A DNA stretch of 12,879 nt. It comes from Anaerolineales bacterium UBA6663. GTDB taxonomy: Bacteria; Chloroflexota; Anaerolineae; Anaerolineales; UBA6663. The DNA lies in the NCBI GenBank assembly GCA_002455335.1, contig DKKP01000126.1:1-12879 (forward strand). Direction: 5' to 3'. Below, piece by piece: positions 5,004 through 12,879 of the stretch; the stretch's first letter is position 1, and every line of letters begins with the position of its first letter. A program made the translations under genes and the position numbers. Below the pieces are notes generated by a model. The model did no database searches and was not told the origin of the DNA. It saw nothing but the letters and a program-made list of their open reading frames with translations.

Positions 5004-7868
5004 TCAGCGCCGGATCACCGGCAGGTTCAGGGTTGTCGAGGGCGCACCCAGGTTGACACGCAACGCCGGGTCGCCCAGCCAGGTAAACGTATCCAGAAGG
5101 TCAAGGAATTGACCCCGATTCGCCAGATCGAGCTTCCCGGCCAGGATCGCGCCGCCCACGACGGGCTGCCGATCGACATACACACGCTCCAAAAAGCCCG
5201 CCGAAAGCGTGTCATGGCCGCTGGCGATGCCTAACCCCGTCGGCCCCCAGGCGCCGATGGCGCCTCCTCCGGCCCGACGCACCAACGACTCATCGAGGGT
5301 CGAAAGGCCCGAGTCATGGAATGACCCCGTAAAGCAGGTCATCGATAGCACGATAGGCAGTTGCCCGCCGTTGGTGAGCAGATTGGCATCGTCCATGTGG
5401 AGCAGGCGCTCGCCCGCCCACTGGCGCATCGAAGCGTGGCCATTATAGACTAGAAGACCCATCCCGCGGTTGAAAGTCGTGGAGATGATCTGTCTTGTTT
5501 CGGTCAGGGCGTTGGTCGCCGCCGGGTTGAAATAAGCCCGCGCCGGCGCCAGGACCGGGTTCAGGTTGTTCTGGATCGTGGTTTCAGCGGCGACCGGGAA
5601 GTTCCCGGCGCCATCCGCATTATCGGCGACGAACAGGCTGTTGGCGCTCCAGAACCCGGGCGCCGGCGTCTGCTCGTAGGCCAGGATCTTGCCGATCACG
5701 GTCTGGGCCTCTGCCAGGCTGTTCACGGGCAAACGGCCGATGGCCAGATCAGGCAGATTGTCGGCGCCATCCACTGTGGCGTAGCGATTGTCGGTCGCGG
5801 TCTCGCCAAGCCACGGATCGACGACCGCCAGCAGGGCCGGGATGTACGTCGGCGTGCTCGCGGCCCGATAGCGACGCGGGTCGTAGGTGCCGTCGCCGAC
5901 AAGCACCACATATGCCGGGCGCGGCGACCAGGTCGCGTAGGCATCGGCGATAAAGGCCGCGATCGCGTCCGCTGTCGCCCGCCCGCCATCATAGGCATCG
6001 TAAATCGCCTGGACGTTCTCGACAGCGACGCTCAGCCCCTGGCCGGCCCGCAGGTCGCGCAGGCCCCCGACGCTGCTCAGGAAATCGGGGTGGCTGATGA
6101 TCACGTAGGTGGCGCCTGTCGCGCCACTCAGCGCCACGGGCAGCCGTACAGCCGCCGGCGCCCTGATGGCCGCCCCGGCGACGACAGCGAAACGCTGCCC
6201 ACCGGCCGTCGAGTCGAAGGTCACGGAACTGCCGTTTACCGTGGGAGAGTCGAGGAAGACCGGCGCCCCGGGGGCCGTGATGTCGTACACGCCAATGCCG
6301 CCGCTGCTTGTGCTCAGCGTCGTCGTGTTGCGCCGCCCGCCGCCGGCCTCGGCCGTCACGACTGCGCTCTGTGCGCCGCCGGTCGTCGCATAGGACACAT
6401 CGAAGGCGTCAAGCCAGACGCCCTCGGGCGATGCGTTTGCGATACCGGGCAGGCTGATCGTCAGCGTATTGTTGCCATTGATCAGCACCCCGGCCGGGAC
6501 TGTGAGAGTCTGGGTGATCGCCTGGCGCCCGTCCCATTCAAAGGTGCCCAGGCCTGTGCCGTTGACACTCAGTGCGACGCGATGGTCGGGGTTGGCCGCC
6601 AGCGACGTGAAGCTGATCATCCAGGCTCTGAGGCTCGCCGGCGCCGTGGTCTGGACCCCCGACAATGCGAAGCCGATGTTGACTGTCGAACGTCCCAGGT
6701 CGCGCAGATCTTCCCAGGCCCAACGATCGCCGTCGCGCCCAGCCGGCAATGGGCCGCAGGAGCACGTCAACGGCATGTAGATGCTGTTTTGTTCGAAGAG
6801 TTGCGTGGCCGTGACGATGCCCGTGGGCGGCGCCGAGATCTGCAGCCCGGGGCGTGTGCTCATGCGCGCCACATTCGAGCCAGCCAGGCTCAAGGCGTAG
6901 ACATCGCGGGCCGTGTAGCGGTTGAAGCGTGGGTCGGCGTAGAACAGCAAGCGCTCGCCGGGCTCGAAGGCGGTATCGCCATCGCCCTCCCAACGCATGG
7001 GGGTCGCGACGCCGGCGCGTGTCAGCTGCAATCGCGCCGGATCTACCCCCGTCAGTGCAAAGCCGGCGGCAGTCAGGGCCTCATACGTCACCGACGTGAG
7101 GCCAGCGGCCTCCACGTCGATCAGGGCGCTCTGAGCCGCGGCAGCCGCGCCGTCAGCCGATGCCGCGTTTGCCGCAGGGGCTGCGATCGCCTGCAGGATC
7201 TCGGGGTTGGCGATCGCGGCGCTCAAGGTCGCGCTCAGCGGGTCGTCGGCGATCACCTGTGCGCGGGCGCCGATCGGCGCGTTGTAGTGCACGCGAACCC
7301 GAATCGCCGACGTGATCTGAGCTGTGTTGCCTTCCGGGACGACCGGGTAGAAGACCAGACGCGCCAACTGAACGCCGCGCAGTGTGCCGACTGGCTCGAT
7401 CACGACGGGCGCGAGCGCCGTCGCTGTCGTTGCGACTCCTTCCAGCCCGGCAACCGGCGCCGCATCGTAGGCGCCGCCCACGATCTCGCCCCCGGCATCG
7501 CGGATCACAGAGCCCGCCGCAAGCGCGAGCGCTGGTTGTTCGACGAGCCGCTCACGGCGTGTATCGGCTGTCAGGACCTCGAGGGTCGGCTGCGCGCCGG
7601 TGGGCAGGGCGATCAGGGTCGATGTGTAGGGCACCTCGGGTAGCCCCGGACGCTGCAGGGTGTCGAACCCGGCCGTCTCGATCCGATCGAGTGCGGTCTG
7701 TCCGGCGGCACCTTCGAGCAGCGCCAGTTCCCAGCCCAGCGTCACACCCTCTTCATCGATCGCGTTCGCGCTGGCGGCGCTGCTCCGAACAGAGGCGGAG
7801 GGCAACAAACCTGAGAGCAGGATCGTTAGGGCAACAAAAAGCGCAAACGCGTGTCGAAACATATGCAT
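5004..7868 (-). CDS. Secreted C25 (gingipain-type) cysteine peptidase
   Basis: Extracellular peptidase of MEROPS family C25. In order over 954 residues: a signal peptide (about 1-30, MHMFRH then a hydrophobic core); an N-terminal region (about 35-200) resembling gingipain propeptides; a beta-rich central region (about 245-575); and the catalytic domain (about 586-935). The catalytic domain starts TYVIISHPDF and contains VVLVGDGTYDPRRY and DLAIGRLPVNS. The dyad is His811 (VYNGHAS) and Cys845 (LSMTCFTGSF), 34 residues apart, close to the spacing in RgpB. It ends at GDPALRVN plus 15 residues closing in LPVIRR, with no type IX C-terminal domain. Known C25 roles are protein degradation (gingipains) and protein sorting (PorU); the role here is unknown. 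Start ATG 7868 (or 7862) is chosen for its signal peptide and a promoter at about 7900; TTG 7916 is possible. No clear Shine-Dalgarno is seen. Confidence 0.9.
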   Translation of the reverse strand: MHMFRHAFALFVALTILLSGLLPSASVRSSAASANAIDEEGVTLGWELALLEGAAGQTALDRIETAGFDTLQRPGLPEVPYTSTLIALPTGAQPTLEVLTADTRRERLVEQPALALAAGSVIRDAGGEIVGGAYDAAPVAGLEGVATTATALAPVVIEPVGTLRGVQLARLVFYPVVPEGNTAQITSAIRVRVHYNAPIGARAQVIADDPLSATLSAAIANPEILQAIAAPAANAASADGAAAAAQSALIDVEAAGLTSVTYEALTAAGFALTGVDPARLQLTRAGVATPMRWEGDGDTAFEPGERLLFYADPRFNRYTARDVYALSLAGSNVARMSTRPGLQISAPPTGIVTATQLFEQNSIYMPLTCSCGPLPAGRDGDRWAWEDLRDLGRSTVNIGFALSGVQTTAPASLRAWMISFTSLAANPDHRVALSVNGTGLGTFEWDGRQAITQTLTVPAGVLINGNNTLTISLPGIANASPEGVWLDAFDVSYATTGGAQSAVVTAEAGGGRRNTTTLSTSSGGIGVYDITAPGAPVFLDSPTVNGSSVTFDSTAGGQRFAVVAGAAIRAPAAVRLPVALSGATGATYVIISHPDFLSSVGGLRDLRAGQGLSVAVENVQAIYDAYDGGRATADAIAAFIADAYATWSPRPAYVVLVGDGTYDPRRYRAASTPTYIPALLAVVDPWLGETATDNRYATVDGADNLPDLAIGRLPVNSLAEAQTVIGKILAYEQTPAPGFWSANSLFVADNADGAGNFPVAAETTIQNNLNPVLAPARAYFNPAATNALTETRQIISTTFNRGMGLLVYNGHASMRQWAGERLLHMDDANLLTNGGQLPIVLSMTCFTGSFHDSGLSTLDESLVRRAGGGAIGAWGPTGLGIASGHDTLSAGFLERVYVDRQPVVGGAILAGKLDLANRGQFLDLLDTFTWLGDPALRVNLGAPSTTLNLPVIRR

Positions 7869-7897
7869 GACTGTGGTTAGTGGCAGTCGCCGGATCG

Positions 7898-7906
7898 ACC
7901 ATAACA
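7898..7906 (-). promoter_or_regulatory. Candidate extended -10 promoter of the C25-LPXTG-sortase unit
   Basis: TGT-TATGGT on the minus strand fits an extended -10 (TGn plus 4/6 of TATAAT). No convincing -35 is present. Transcription would start near 7891, about 23 nt before ATG 7868. The terminator just upstream means this unit probably needs its own promoter. Confidence 0.35.
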
Positions 7907-7937
7907 CAGCAATCAACCAGCCCTGCCTAAAGGTCGG

Positions 7938-7979
7938 GTAAAGAAACGGGGGACCGAACTGCTGCTCGGTCCCCCGTTT
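7938..7979 (-). terminator. Intrinsic terminator after the SdrD-B protein gene
   Basis: A perfect 14-bp inverted repeat (arms 7979-7966 and 7957-7944, AAACGGGGGACCGA type) has an 8-nt loop. On the minus strand the stem runs into GUUUCUUUA, a usable U-tract, starting 28 nt after the stop codon at 8007. On the plus strand no T-run follows. Confidence 0.88.
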
Positions 7980-8006
7980 GCGGTGCTCCGAAGGACGTTC
8001 AGGGCC

Positions 8007-10718
8007 CTAGCGTCTTAGGACACTTGGGATGAACAACCTGGAGTTCACGACCAGCCCCGAAAGCCCGGTGGAGGCCGTTCCCACCACGGTTCGCGAACCG
8101 TCCGTGGCGATCTCGACAAGTCGGTAGTGCCAGGGCCCGGCGCTCGGCGGCGTATCGATGAACCGGTAGACCGAGCCATCTGGGTGGTATTCGGCTGTGG
8201 TGAAGACGACGACGCTGCTCGCGAAGCCGGCGTCAGCCGCACGGATCAACTCGAAGCCGAAGTGATCGGTCTCCGAGGCCGTCTGCCAGCTCAGCGTCAC
8301 CGAGTTGGCTGTCACAGCTTCGACCTTGAAGTATTCGAGCTCGACAGCGGTTGGCGCTTCGACGAACCCGAAGTCGTAGGTGTGGTTGTTCTCGCCGGCC
8401 AACCCCGTGGTGAGCGTGATCACGGCATCCAACCCTTGCGGCAGGCCGTCGTTGTCGCGGCTATCGCCGTTGGCGCTGGCATCTGCGTCGGCCACCGTCA
8501 GCAGATACCCGATCAGGGGCGCCTGCGCCGTGTCGATGCGCACCTGGTAGTTCGTCAATGGCGTCAGGCCGGTGAAGTAGTAACGGCCGGCCGAGTCGGT
8601 CGTGGTCGTGCCGACCAGGACGTCATCGGGTGTCCCCCAATCGCCGTCGGGGCCAGGGGTGTACAGGCGGACCGTGATATTGGCGAACGGCGTCTCATTG
8701 GGATCCTGCACGCCGTCGCGATCGCTGTCGAGCCAGACATAGTTGCCGATCTCGATTGGCGCGGGCAGACAGAGCAACTCGAGGTCGCCCAGGCCGCCGG
8801 CCTTGCCAAAGCTGCCGGTCACTTCGATGTTGTACAGCTCGAACGAACGCGGTCGCGTACCGTTTGTGCCGTCGAACCACCCCAGGCCGCCTGTGTTGAC
8901 CCGGCCGAAACCCAGCGGGTTGTACAACGTGGCCACGACATCGCGGTTCGGCAGGTTCACCTTGGCCGCGCCGACAGCGGTTTCGTCGTGCCAGGCCTCG
9001 TTGATGGGCAGGTCGGTGGGATGGTAATCCTCCCAGAACCATTCGCCCCCGCCCGGGCCCTGCGCCGGGTTCTGGTTCGCGCCGGCCGTGGCCGGGAGGC
9101 CCGGGCAGCTCCCGTTGTTCTCGAGCTGATAGCCATTCCCAACGCGGCACAGCCGAAGCAGATCGCCGCCTGCGGCGCCGTCGTACAGCGCATCGGGGGC
9201 AAAGGTCGGCTCCGCTGAGCCGTCGGTCACAATGAGGTTCGGGCCGGCACCTGTGGCGGCGTAGTTCTGGTAGCCCGTCTGGAAGCCGTTCCGATCGAGC
9301 AGGCTGATCACGAGCGCGCCATCGACGTCGATATCGATCGACGACAGGATCGGCTGCGGGTAGATGATGTGCTTCTCAAAAGCCAGCTCGCACACGCCGT
9401 CGGCGTCCTGGTCTGCGCACAGCGAGTTCATCGTGGGCGTCCAGGCGCGCCACTCGGCGTCGTAGCAGGTCGCGCCGACCCGGCTGACGCAGCCGCGCGG
9501 GTAATTCAGCGGGAATTGGGCAGTCAGCGTGGTGTTCCCGGTCGCCGGGTCGAGGCTGATGATGTACGCGAACAGGCTCGCGGCGCTCTGGGTGCTCTCA
9601 CCCGAGCACACCAGGCCGACCAGCAGGTTATCGCCCTGCGCGCGCAACGCCCACGGCCGCAGATCGCCGGCCGCGCAGGCTTGAGCGCCTGCCGGGAGGG
9701 GCAGGATGTCGTAGGCCGTGACATCCGAGGCGACTGGGGCTTCCAGCGCGCCTGCCGCGTTGGTGATGGCGATCGCGTACACGCGTCGATCGTTGAGGTT
9801 GGTCAGGTAGAGCGTGCGCTCATCGACCGAGAGCTCGAGGTCGCCGATCGAGGTCTTGCCGACCGCGTCGAAGGCCCCGGTGTCGTAGCTCGGCTGATCG
9901 GCCACGCCCGGGAGCACCCCGTGCGGGTCTGCGCCGACGTTGATGCCGAGGCTGCTGAGATTGACAAACGGAGCAGCCGAGACCCGCGCGCCGGTGGCCG
10001 GGTTGACGGTCACGGCGTACAGCCCTGCCGGGCCCAGCGGGCCGAAGCCGCTGTGGCGCCGGGTCACTGCGCCGACCAGCAAGGTGCTGCTCGCGCGCTG
10101 GTAGGCCAGGCCCCAGATCGCTCCGAGTTCCTCAGAGAGCGAGACGTTTGTGGCCAACGCCGTATTCCCACCGGAGGCGCCGTAAGGCACGGTATACACG
10201 GCGGCATGATCGCCGGCCGAGCCCCCGCCCAGCGGGTCGCCATTCGACTGACAGGTCGTGGCGATGAACGGCAACGACTGGCAGTACTCGGCTGGATCGT
10301 TGACACCCAGATCGACGCCGCTGGCGCCGCCGTCGGGCACGAACTGCACGGTTGTGCCGTTGTTCGCGCCGTTCGGGCCCGGTCGGTAGGGCTCTGGGAT
10401 GGTCGTGAATTCGACCCGGTAAGGGCCAGTGCCGCCGGCCGCCAGAGCATAGGTGCCATCCGCGCCGGTCGTAGCAGTGCCTTGCGATGCACCGCCCGAG
10501 TCAAACGCGCTGACGGTGACCCCCGCCACGCCGACTTCACCGGTCTCGCGCAAGCCGTTCAGGTTGAAATCGCGATACACCGTGCCCGTGATCGTGCCCG
10601 CGGCCTGGGCTACGGGCAACGCCTCGGGCCACGCGCTGAGCAACAGAGCCAGCGCTGAGAAAATGGATAGCGCTGTCCGTGCGCCCTGACGCAGTGTCCC
10701 CATCGAGCATGAGATCAT
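8007..10718 (-). CDS. Secreted SdrD-B-domain surface protein with beta-rich core
   Basis: A large exported protein of 903 residues with no enzymatic motif that I recognise. In order: a signal peptide (about 1-39, ending PVAQA); an SdrD-B/Cna-B-like domain (about 41-140, TGTVYRDFNLNGLRETGE); a long beta-rich core (about 145-655) that may be a propeller, with units such as GLYAVTVNPATGAR and DERTLYLTNLNDRRVYAI; a second SdrD-B domain (about 657-788, NYVWLDSDRDGVQDPNE); and an Fn3-like C-terminal domain (about 792-885, VTLSWQTASETDHFGFEL). DxDxDG loops at 436-441 and 664-669 suggest calcium binding. Eleven Cys lie in the mature part, several in close pairs (410/418, 434/443), which fits disulfides. 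It ends IPSVLRR, with no LPXTG signal. ATG 10718 is chosen for AGAGGGAG upstream; ATG 10742 has no ribosome site. Surface display or adhesion is inference. Confidence 0.86.
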   Translation of the reverse strand: MISCSMGTLRQGARTALSIFSALALLLSAWPEALPVAQAAGTITGTVYRDFNLNGLRETGEVGVAGVTVSAFDSGGASQGTATTGADGTYALAAGGTGPYRVEFTTIPEPYRPGPNGANNGTTVQFVPDGGASGVDLGVNDPAEYCQSLPFIATTCQSNGDPLGGGSAGDHAAVYTVPYGASGGNTALATNVSLSEELGAIWGLAYQRASSTLLVGAVTRRHSGFGPLGPAGLYAVTVNPATGARVSAAPFVNLSSLGINVGADPHGVLPGVADQPSYDTGAFDAVGKTSIGDLELSVDERTLYLTNLNDRRVYAIAITNAAGALEAPVASDVTAYDILPLPAGAQACAAGDLRPWALRAQGDNLLVGLVCSGESTQSAASLFAYIISLDPATGNTTLTAQFPLNYPRGCVSRVGATCYDAEWRAWTPTMNSLCADQDADGVCELAFEKHIIYPQPILSSIDIDVDGALVISLLDRNGFQTGYQNYAATGAGPNLIVTDGSAEPTFAPDALYDGAAGGDLLRLCRVGNGYQLENNGSCPGLPATAGANQNPAQGPGGGEWFWEDYHPTDLPINEAWHDETAVGAAKVNLPNRDVVATLYNPLGFGRVNTGGLGWFDGTNGTRPRSFELYNIEVTGSFGKAGGLGDLELLCLPAPIEIGNYVWLDSDRDGVQDPNETPFANITVRLYTPGPDGDWGTPDDVLVGTTTTDSAGRYYFTGLTPLTNYQVRIDTAQAPLIGYLLTVADADASANGDSRDNDGLPQGLDAVITLTTGLAGENNHTYDFGFVEAPTAVELEYFKVEAVTANSVTLSWQTASETDHFGFELIRAADAGFASSVVVFTTAEYHPDGSVYRFIDTPPSAGPWHYRLVEIATDGSRTVVGTASTGLSGLVVNSRLFIPSVLRR

Positions 10719-10749
10719 GGCGGTGCTCCCTCTCGTTCCCATTTAGGAC

Positions 10750-10778
10750 AGTATATATCTGCTTTGTGAGGGCCAAAA
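10750..10778 (-). promoter_or_regulatory. Candidate proximal promoter of the SdrD-B protein gene
   Basis: TATACT (10755-10750, 5/6 of consensus) lies 17 nt after a weak -35, TTTTGG (10778-10773). The predicted start near 10743 leaves about 25 nt with an AGAGGGAG ribosome site before ATG 10718. The -35 lies inside the hairpin at 10766-10789. Confidence 0.45.
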
Positions 10779-10789
10779 GGGCCACTCAC
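10766..10789. repeat. Inverted repeat over the -35 of the SdrD-B gene promoter
   Basis: GTGAG-GGCC pairs with GGCC-(one bulged base)-CTCAC around an AAAAG/CTTTT loop, giving 9 bp. No T-run follows on either strand. It could be an operator or a leader hairpin in transcripts from further upstream. Confidence 0.5.
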
Positions 10790-10819
10790 GCCAGCCTATG
10801 TGATTGTGATAAGGATGTG

Positions 10820-10885
10820 CGAACCGGAACTCGAATGAGCTAACCAAGCCTCATGTGTGTTTGTCCGGTATCGTTCGGGATTATA
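10820..10885 (-). promoter_or_regulatory. Perfect -10 box followed by a nested structured leader (candidate)
   Basis: A consensus TATAAT lies at 10885-10880; the -35 is poor. Directly downstream on the minus strand, nested complementary segments could form one branched-free structure: CGAA/UUCG (10877-10874 with 10823-10820), CCGGA/UCCGG (10868-10864 with 10828-10824) and AUGAG/CUCAU (10854-10850 with 10839-10835). I recognise no known riboswitch class. It may be a structured 5' leader or chance. The rest of the 240-nt gap before 10719 holds nothing else I can name. Confidence 0.3.
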
Positions 10886-10958
10886 ACGCTGACAGGGGGT
10901 GGCGCGATCTGGTAAGAAGGTACTCCCGGTCAGTATTTGGTTAGCCGGCGGATGTCGG

Positions 10959-12606
<1,648 letters not shown>

Positions 12607-12615
12607 GATTCCCCG

Positions 12616-12644
12616 ATTGTAAAGTCGAGATTCCGAAAAGGCAA
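12616..12644 (-). promoter_or_regulatory. Promoter of the CopD-like/methyltransferase unit
   Basis: TTGCCT (12644-12639) and TACAAT (12621-12616) are separated by exactly 17 nt (4/6 and 5/6 matches). The predicted start near 12609 is only about 3 nt before GTG 12606, so the transcript could be nearly leaderless. Confidence 0.62.
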
Positions 12645-12658
12645 TCGCTGGGACGACG

Positions 12659-12879
12659 TCAGTTGTCGCCGGCAGCCGCGAACGCATCGTCGCTCGCCGC
12701 CACGATCTGCGCCAGGAGCTCGGCCTTCTGCGAGGCATACGCCTCCGCAGGTACGAGCCCGGCGGCCATGTCGAACTCGAGATCGCGCAGCGCCCGTACG
12801 GCCCTGTCGCGCGCCTGGCCCAGGTCACGGCCCGGCGCCGGTCGGGCCGGCGCTGCTGCACGCAGCGGCCACGCGATCC
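12659..12879 (-). CDS. C-terminal end of a CcmI-like protein (5' part outside the window)
   Basis: The last 72 codons of a gene entering from the right edge, stop TGA 12661-12659. Visible are a hydrophobic end followed by an Ala/Pro/Arg-rich linker, then a helical segment containing ALRDLEFDMAAGLVPAEAY and QKAELLAQIVAA. A motif of the form ALR-LEFD-(G)-hx-EDY...AELL is typical of the cytoplasmic or periplasmic helical region of CcmI-type cytochrome c biogenesis proteins and related short membrane proteins. The assignment rests on this motif alone. It ends 14 nt before the next gene's -35 box. Confidence 0.5.
   Translation of the reverse strand, partial: IAWPLRAAAPARPAPGRDLGQARDRAVRALRDLEFDMAAGLVPAEAYASQKAELLAQIVAASDDAFAAAGDN

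Noticed and set aside
6090..7643. Long plus-strand reading frame opposite the C25 peptidase, and similar ones at 354-1289, 8127-9218 and 9369-10658
   Set aside because: They are antisense to well-supported genes, rich in Arg/Gly/Asp/Val runs typical of GC-rich shadow frames, and show no domain or ribosome site.
7911..7920. TGATTGCTGT near the C25 start as a further copy of the trpE-leader palindrome
   Set aside because: Only about ten bases are shared with the arm and no inverted partner is present; chance is likely.
9083..9097. LPATA followed by G in the SdrD-B protein (residues 541-545) as a sortase signal
   Set aside because: It is internal, 360 residues before the C-terminus, with no hydrophobic helix or basic tail after it.
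10811..10855. tRNA-like fragments (TTAGCTCA, TTCGAGTTCC on the minus strand)
   Set aside because: No acceptor stem, anticodon arm or proper spacing can be drawn; the complementarity fits the nested hairpin better.

Overview
The window is GC-rich. Every gene I can support lies on the minus strand, so transcription runs from high to low coordinates. Several features together point to a member of the Chloroflexota, most likely an Anaerolineae/Caldilineae-type bacterium. They are a tryptophan T-box riboswitch, a sortase beside an LPXTG/DUF11 surface protein, a gingipain-type (C25) secreted peptidase, an SdrD-B surface protein, and secreted proteins ending in a short Leu/Ile-Pro-hydrophobic-Arg-Arg tail. 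This is inference from gene content; no rRNA or other marker gene is present.

Layout in transcription order. (1) 12879-10959: the last 72 codons of a CcmI-like protein, a CopD-like four-helix membrane protein with a good sigma70-type promoter almost on its start codon, and 25 nt later a CcrM-type adenine DNA methyltransferase with no restriction enzyme nearby. (2) 10958-10719: an intergenic leader with two candidate promoters and two hairpins. (3) 10718-8007: a 903-residue secreted protein with two SdrD-B domains, closed by a strong intrinsic terminator. (4) 7868-3453: a surface-protein module made of a 954-residue C25 peptidase, an LPATG-anchored DUF11 protein 10 nt downstream, then a GC-rich hairpin and a membrane-tethered sortase. 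(5) 3361-2909: promoter, Trp-specific T-box leader and a long palindrome. (6) 2908-1: trpE, trpS and trpG (3' part cut off), tightly coupled.

How the genes work together. The T-box carries a UGG specifier and a UGGC acceptor-binding bulge, so uncharged tRNA-Trp should allow read-through into trpE-trpS-trpG. One leader would thus control chorismate-to-anthranilate flux and tRNA-Trp charging together. Unusually, a second terminator-shaped hairpin with seven U residues sits inside the leader, upstream of the antiterminator. In the surface module the DUF11 protein has the sorting signal its neighbouring sortase would need. The upstream C25 peptidase belongs to the clan that contains PorU, the type IX secretion sortase, so two unrelated kinds of protein-processing enzyme share one transcription unit.
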